A stretch of DNA of 64,000 bases from an uncultured Eubacteriales bacterium (GTDB lineage: Bacteria; Bacillota; Clostridia; Oscillospirales; Acutalibacteraceae), in the NCBI GenBank assembly GCA_934466515.1, contig CAKSLH010000002.1, positions 186,001 to 250,000 of the forward strand, read 5' to 3'. The position numbers and the translations under genes are program-made. Under the pieces are notes generated by a model. It ran no database searches and was not told the origin of the DNA. It saw nothing but the letters and a program-made list of their open reading frames with translations. Position 1 is the stretch's first letter, and every line of letters begins with the position of its first letter. Positions 60,060 to 64,000 of this stretch are shown here, piece after piece.

Positions 60060-60790
60060 AGAAATTTTATTATGATCTTCATATTCATTCCTGCCTATCG
60101 CCATGTGCCGATAATGATAACACGCCGGGCAATATAGCCGGAATGGCTTCTCTTTGCGGAATTGATATATTAGCTCTTACCGACCATAATTCCTGCAAAA
60201 ACTGCCCCGCATTTTTTGAGGCGGCAAGGAATTTCGGAATTGTTCCGATTGCGGGAATGGAGCTTACAACCGCTGAGGATATCCATTTGCTTTGCTTGTT
60301 CGAGGAGCTAGAAGCTGCACTTGAATTTTCTGATTCGGTCGATAAAAACAGGGTGAGAATTAAAAACCGCGCTGAGATATTCGGCGAACAGCTTATCTGC
60401 GATAGGTCCGATAACATTATAGGCTTTGAAGAGGACCTTTTGCCTAATGCAACTCTTCTTGATTTGACGGCGGCGGATAGACTTGTAAAAAATTACGGCG
60501 GAATTTGCTATCCTGCGCATATCGACAGACAGGCAAACGGAATAATATCGGTTCTCGGCGCAATGCCCGAAAGTCCTGTTTTTGATTTTGCAGAATATAA
60601 TCTTTCAAAAAATATAGAGGATTACACTGTTAAATACGGCTTGTCGGATAAAAAAACAATAGTCAGCTCGGACGCGCATTATCTTACCGATTTTCGCGAT
60701 AAAGAAAGCTATTTTAATCTCAGCTGCGATGACGGAAACGAAACCGAAATAAGGCATGAGCTTTTTAAGTATTTAAGAGGTGAAAAATGA
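60056..60790 (+). CDS. PHP-domain phosphoesterase (TrpH-like)
   Basis: A 244-residue metal-dependent phosphoesterase. It starts FYYDLHIHSCLSPCADNDNTP with the metal-binding HxH, then ALTDHNSCKNCPAF, GMELTTAEDIHLL and SSDAHYLTDF. The family includes 5'-3' exonucleases and AMP phosphatases. In a hydrogenase locus it might act on a signalling nucleotide, but that is inference. It overlaps both neighbours by four bases. Confidence 0.9.
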   Translation: MKKFYYDLHIHSCLSPCADNDNTPGNIAGMASLCGIDILALTDHNSCKNCPAFFEAARNFGIVPIAGMELTTAEDIHLLCLFEELEAALEFSDSVDKNRVRIKNRAEIFGEQLICDRSDNIIGFEEDLLPNATLLDLTAADRLVKNYGGICYPAHIDRQANGIISVLGAMPESPVFDFAEYNLSKNIEDYTVKYGLSDKKTIVSSDAHYLTDFRDKESYFNLSCDDGNETEIRHELFKYLRGEK

Positions 60791-61332
60791 AAGAATTATC
60801 CCTTAATATTCTTGATATTGCGGAAAACTCCGTTAAAGCAGGCGCTTTGCTTACGGAAATCACGGTCGAAGAGGACAGCGAAAGGCTTAGGATTATAATA
60901 AATGATAACGGTTGCGGAATGGACGAAGAAACCTTAAAATCCGTAACAGACCCTTTTTATACAACAAGGAAAACCAGAAAAGTGGGGCTCGGAATTCCGT
61001 TTCTTAAAATGGAGGCCGAGCAGACAGGCGGAAGCTTTAAAATAGAGTCAAAGCCTGAAAATAAATATAAAGAAGAGCACGGAACGAAAGTGTCCGCCGA
61101 GTTTATAAAATCAAGCATTGATTTTATTCCTCTCGGAGATACCGCTTCCACTATAACAACTCTTATTTTAGGACACCCCGAAAGAGATTTCGTCTTTAGG
61201 CATAAAACCGATAAAAAAGAAATTTTTCTTGATACAAGAGAAATCAAAAATACTCTTGACGGCGTCCCGATAGATAACTATGAGGTTATAAAATGGATAA
61301 AGGATTTTTTAACCGAGCAGTATGAAAATTAA
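60787..61332 (+). CDS. GHKL histidine-kinase-like ATPase
   Basis: A 181-residue ATPase domain. The N box is LNILDIAENSVKAGA, G1 is DNGCGMDEE, the F/G2 region FYTTRKTRKVGLGIPFLKMEAEQTGG. It lacks the phosphoacceptor His domain and any sensor region, so it resembles a kinase part working in trans or a MutL-type switch. It is the second GHKL protein of the locus and overlaps the PHP gene by four bases. Confidence 0.85.
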   Translation: MKELSLNILDIAENSVKAGALLTEITVEEDSERLRIIINDNGCGMDEETLKSVTDPFYTTRKTRKVGLGIPFLKMEAEQTGGSFKIESKPENKYKEEHGTKVSAEFIKSSIDFIPLGDTASTITTLILGHPERDFVFRHKTDKKEIFLDTREIKNTLDGVPIDNYEVIKWIKDFLTEQYEN

Positions 61333-61347
61333 GAAAGGATGATATAA

Positions 61348-61719
61348 ATGAAATCATTAGCTGAGCTTCAGGCAATAAAGGACAAAATGAAGGATAAGGT
61401 CGTTATCCGCGAGGGCTCTAACAATATCCGCGTGGTAGTCGGAATGGCGACATGCGGAATAGCCGCAGGCGCAAGACCTGTTCTTAATGCCTTTGTTGAG
61501 GAAGTAAACAGTCTCGGTCTTTCCGATAAGGTGACCGTTTCTCAGACGGGCTGTATAGGAATTTGCCAGTTTGAGCCTGTTGTCGAGATTTTCGAGGCAG
61601 GAAAAGAAAAAGTAACCTATGTTAAAATGACCGCCGAAAAGGCGAAAGAGGTTGCGTTAAAACATCTAAAGGGCGGTAATGTAGTAGCAGAATACACCAT
61701 TGCCAACTCTAAAAATTAA
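61348..61719 (+). CDS. Thioredoxin-like (2Fe-2S) ferredoxin
   Basis: A 123-residue protein whose thioredoxin-like domain starts at about residue 25. The cluster ligands seen are Cys in MATCGIAAGA and two in GCIGIC. The fourth expected cysteine (CxxxxC) is Ala, a feature I recall in other such hydrogenase-linked proteins. It probably acts in the electron path to the NuoF-type subunit 15 bases downstream. The SD AAAGGATG is present. Confidence 0.88.
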   Translation: MKSLAELQAIKDKMKDKVVIREGSNNIRVVVGMATCGIAAGARPVLNAFVEEVNSLGLSDKVTVSQTGCIGICQFEPVVEIFEAGKEKVTYVKMTAEKAKEVALKHLKGGNVVAEYTIANSKN

Positions 61720-61733
61720 GCGGAGGTAAAAAA

Positions 61734-63554
61734 ATGATTCGTGCACATGTACTGATATGCGGCGGTACCGGATGTACCTCTTCGGGCAGTAAAGCTATTC
61801 AAAAAGCTTTCGCCGAAAATATAGAGGCAAACGGACTTTCCGAGGAAATCAAAATCGTACAGACAGGATGCTTCGGTTTGTGCGCTTTAGGTCCTGTTGT
61901 TATAGTTTATCCGGACGGCACCTTCTACAGCCGCGTCACCCCCGAGGACGCAAAGGAAATCGTGGAAGAGCATCTTTTAAAGGGACGCATTGTTGAGCGC
62001 CTTGTTTATAACGATACGGGAAATACGGCTGATGAGATAGAGGGCAATGTTTCTCTTTCCGATACTGCCTTTTATAAATCGCAGAACCGTGTAGTTCTTC
62101 GTAACTGCGGAGTTATCGACCCTGAGAATATAGACGAGTATATCGCTATGGACGGATATGCCGCTCTCGGTAAGGTTTTAACCGAAATGTCCCCCGAGGA
62201 GGTTATAAAGACCGTTACCGATTCAGGCCTCCGCGGAAGAGGCGGCGGCGGATTCCCGACAGGAAGAAAATGGGCTCTCTGCGCTCCGAATAAGGCTCCT
62301 CAGAAATATGTAGTATGTAATGCGGACGAGGGCGACCCGGGCGCATTTATGGACCGCTCGGTTTTAGAGGGCGATCCGCACAGCGTAATTGAGGCAATGG
62401 CTATAGCAGGCTATGCTATAGGCGCAACTCAGGGCTATGTATATGTAAGAGCAGAATATCCTATTGCTGTTAAGCGCCTGCAGATAGCTATTGATCAGGC
62501 TCATGAATACGGACTTTTAGGCAAGGATATTTTCGGCTCGGGCTTTGATTTCGACCTTCATATCCGCCTCGGTGCAGGAGCGTTTGTCTGCGGAGAGGAA
62601 ACCGCTCTTATGACTTCTATTGAGGGCAACCGCGGCGAGCCGCGTCCGAGACCTCCTTATCCTGCCGTTAAGGGTCTTTATAATTCTCCGACTGTTGAAA
62701 ACAATGTTGAAACCTTCGCTAACATTCCTCAAATAATTCTCCGCGGTGCCGATTGGTTTGCTTCAATGGGAACTGAGAGATCCAAGGGAACAAAGGTATT
62801 TGCTCTCGGAGGAAAGATTAAGCACACAGGACTTGTTGAAATTCCTATGGGAACAACTCTCCGCCATATTATTGAGGATATCGGCGGCGGAATTCCGAAC
62901 GGCAAAAAATTCAAGGCGGCTCAGACAGGCGGACCCTCGGGCGGATGTATTCCCGCAAGCCTTATAGATACAGAGGTTGATTACGATAACCTTACCGCAA
63001 TCGGATGTATGATGGGCTCAGGCGGACTTATCGTTATGGACGAGGACAACTGTATGGTCGATATGGCTAAATTCTTCCTTGAATTCACGGTTGATGAGTC
63101 CTGCGGAAAATGTACGCCCTGCCGTGTAGGAACAAAGAGACTTCTTGAAATGCTCGATAAAATTACGAGCGGAAAGGGAACCTTAGAGGATCTTGATAAG
63201 CTTGAAGAGCTTTGCATGTACATAAAGCAGAATTCTCTCTGCGGTCTCGGACAGACAGCTCCTAACCCAGTTCTTGCAACTCTCAAATTCTTCCGTGAGG
63301 AATATGTCGCTCATGTTGTCGATAAAAAGTGTCCCGCGGGTGTTTGTAAGAATCTTCTTACATTTAATATTGACAGAGATAAGTGTATCGGCTGCGGTAT
63401 GTGCGCGAGAAACTGCCCTGCTTCCGCTATAGTAAAAACTTCTTATGTTGCCCCGGGTCATAAGCTTCCGTCTTATTCTATCGACCCTGATAAGTGCGTC
63501 AAGTGCGGCGTATGTATGAGCAACTGTAAGTTTAAAGCAGTAAGCAAGGTTTAA
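61734..63554 (+). CDS. hydB: NuoF-type NAD(H)-binding subunit (HydB-like)
   Basis: A 606-residue flavoprotein. An N-terminal [2Fe-2S] thioredoxin-like domain has CGGTGC and CFGLC (residues about 9-50). The FMN/NAD domain shows GLRGRGGGGFPTGRKW, CNADEGDPGAFMDRS and EGNRGEPRPRPPYP. A SLBB region follows, then ESCGKCTPCRVGT for a [4Fe-4S] cluster, and two C-terminal [4Fe-4S] motifs (CIGCGMCARNCP, CVKCGVCMSNC). In bifurcating hydrogenases this subunit oxidises NADH and holds the FMN. Confidence 0.95.
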   Translation: MIRAHVLICGGTGCTSSGSKAIQKAFAENIEANGLSEEIKIVQTGCFGLCALGPVVIVYPDGTFYSRVTPEDAKEIVEEHLLKGRIVERLVYNDTGNTADEIEGNVSLSDTAFYKSQNRVVLRNCGVIDPENIDEYIAMDGYAALGKVLTEMSPEEVIKTVTDSGLRGRGGGGFPTGRKWALCAPNKAPQKYVVCNADEGDPGAFMDRSVLEGDPHSVIEAMAIAGYAIGATQGYVYVRAEYPIAVKRLQIAIDQAHEYGLLGKDIFGSGFDFDLHIRLGAGAFVCGEETALMTSIEGNRGEPRPRPPYPAVKGLYNSPTVENNVETFANIPQIILRGADWFASMGTERSKGTKVFALGGKIKHTGLVEIPMGTTLRHIIEDIGGGIPNGKKFKAAQTGGPSGGCIPASLIDTEVDYDNLTAIGCMMGSGGLIVMDEDNCMVDMAKFFLEFTVDESCGKCTPCRVGTKRLLEMLDKITSGKGTLEDLDKLEELCMYIKQNSLCGLGQTAPNPVLATLKFFREEYVAHVVDKKCPAGVCKNLLTFNIDRDKCIGCGMCARNCPASAIVKTSYVAPGHKLPSYSIDPDKCVKCGVCMSNCKFKAVSKV

Positions 63555-63571
63555 GAAAGGAGCCGTAAATA

Positions 63572-64000
63572 ATGGATATGATAAATGTTAAAATAAACGG
63601 CATAGATGTCAGCGTGCCGAAGGGCTCCACTATTTTAGAGGCTGCCCGCAAAGCAGGCGTTGAAATTCCGACGCTCTGTTTTATGAAAGAAAAAAATGAA
63701 ATAGGAGCTTGCCGAATCTGCGTTGTCGAGGCAAATGAGGGAAGAGGCTTCCGTATAGTAACTGCCTGTGTTTATCCCGTAAGCGAGGGCATGGAGGTTC
63801 TTACCAACTCCGAAAAAATTCAGAAGGCAAGAAGAACTACCTTAGAGCTTATTCTTTCTACACATGAAAAGAAGTGCCTTTCATGTGTAAGATCGACCAA
63901 CTGTGAGCTTCAGAAGCTCTGCCGCGATTACGGAGTAGAGGAATCCGCATTTGAGGGCTTTAAGCCTCATTATGAGATAGATACCACAACTCCGCACCTT
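63572..64000 (+). CDS. hydA: [FeFe]-hydrogenase catalytic subunit HydA, N-terminal part
   Basis: A partial gene running off the right edge; 143 codons are visible. The N-terminal plant-type [2Fe-2S] domain has PTLCFMKEKNEIGACRICVV and TAC. A His/Cys [4Fe-4S] motif follows: HEKKCLSCVRSTNC and KLC. This is the beginning of NADH-linked HydA (and of NuoG). The H-cluster domain lies outside the window, so catalytic capacity is inferred from context. ATG 63572 has SD AAAGGAG. Confidence 0.9.
   Translation, partial: MDMINVKINGIDVSVPKGSTILEAARKAGVEIPTLCFMKEKNEIGACRICVVEANEGRGFRIVTACVYPVSEGMEVLTNSEKIQKARRTTLELILSTHEKKCLSCVRSTNCELQKLCRDYGVEESAFEGFKPHYEIDTTTPHL

Overview
The window looks like chromosomal DNA of an anaerobic, endospore-forming member of the Clostridia, probably of the Oscillospirales/Ruminococcaceae type. 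The grounds are low-to-mid GC content (judged by eye), strong Shine-Dalgarno (SD) sites, sporulation genes (sigG, spoIIR, gerW), HprK, an HrcA/CIRCE heat-shock operon, type III glutamine synthetase, and an NADH-linked [FeFe]-hydrogenase locus. Almost all genes are housekeeping genes in tight operons. There is no prophage, CRISPR array or intact transposase. The accessory interest lies in intergenic repeats, one peptidoglycan-type gene cluster, a glycosyltransferase/acyltransferase operon and a putative hydrogen-sensing module.

Layout. 1-5 kb: an XRE regulator, tRNA-Thr, degV, sigG, a frameshifted vanZ and ispE. 5-12.5 kb: spoIIR, rpmE, yigZ, dgt, dnaG-rpoD with two small genes, and an amidase whose ribosome site lies inside an 18-bp hairpin. 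12.6-26 kb (minus strand): type III glutamine synthetase, then a nine-gene run from one promoter before ychF. That run encodes YchF, an Alr-fold racemase, a D-aspartate-ligase-like ATP-grasp enzyme, an asparagine-synthase-type amidotransferase, a MurJ-like flippase, a canonical alanine racemase, a hydrolase, a membrane protein and a transglutaminase-like lipoprotein. 26-35 kb: hprK, ROK glucokinase, murB, rapZ, whiA, dnaE, pfkA. 35-36 kb: a nest of repeats. 36-45 kb: gerW and a DUF2953 gene, M24 peptidase, heterodimeric ABC exporter, alaS, hinT, a phosphoribosyltransferase. 45-50 kb: hrcA-grpE-dnaK-dnaJ. 50-57 kb: HAD phosphatase, two GT8 transferases, two acyltransferases, cupin, GH3, tRNA-fMet. 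57-64 kb: hydrogenase locus, cut off inside hydA.

How the genes fit together. The 18.9-24.8 kb cluster has the parts expected for adding a D-amino acid, amidating it and flipping lipid II, as known for D-Asp/D-Asn cross-bridges in enterococci and lactococci. This assignment is inference from family membership and order. The hydrogenase locus interleaves catalytic subunits with a sensor-type [FeFe]-hydrogenase homologue, two DRTGG proteins, two GHKL ATPases and a PHP protein, which suggests a regulatory circuit. At least three families of structured repeats occupy nearly all the long intergenic gaps. One is a 273-bp MITE-like element with TA-flanked inverted termini, and one of its copies supplies the pfkA stop codon. 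Two genes (dgt and dnaE) have ACG where the start codon is expected.
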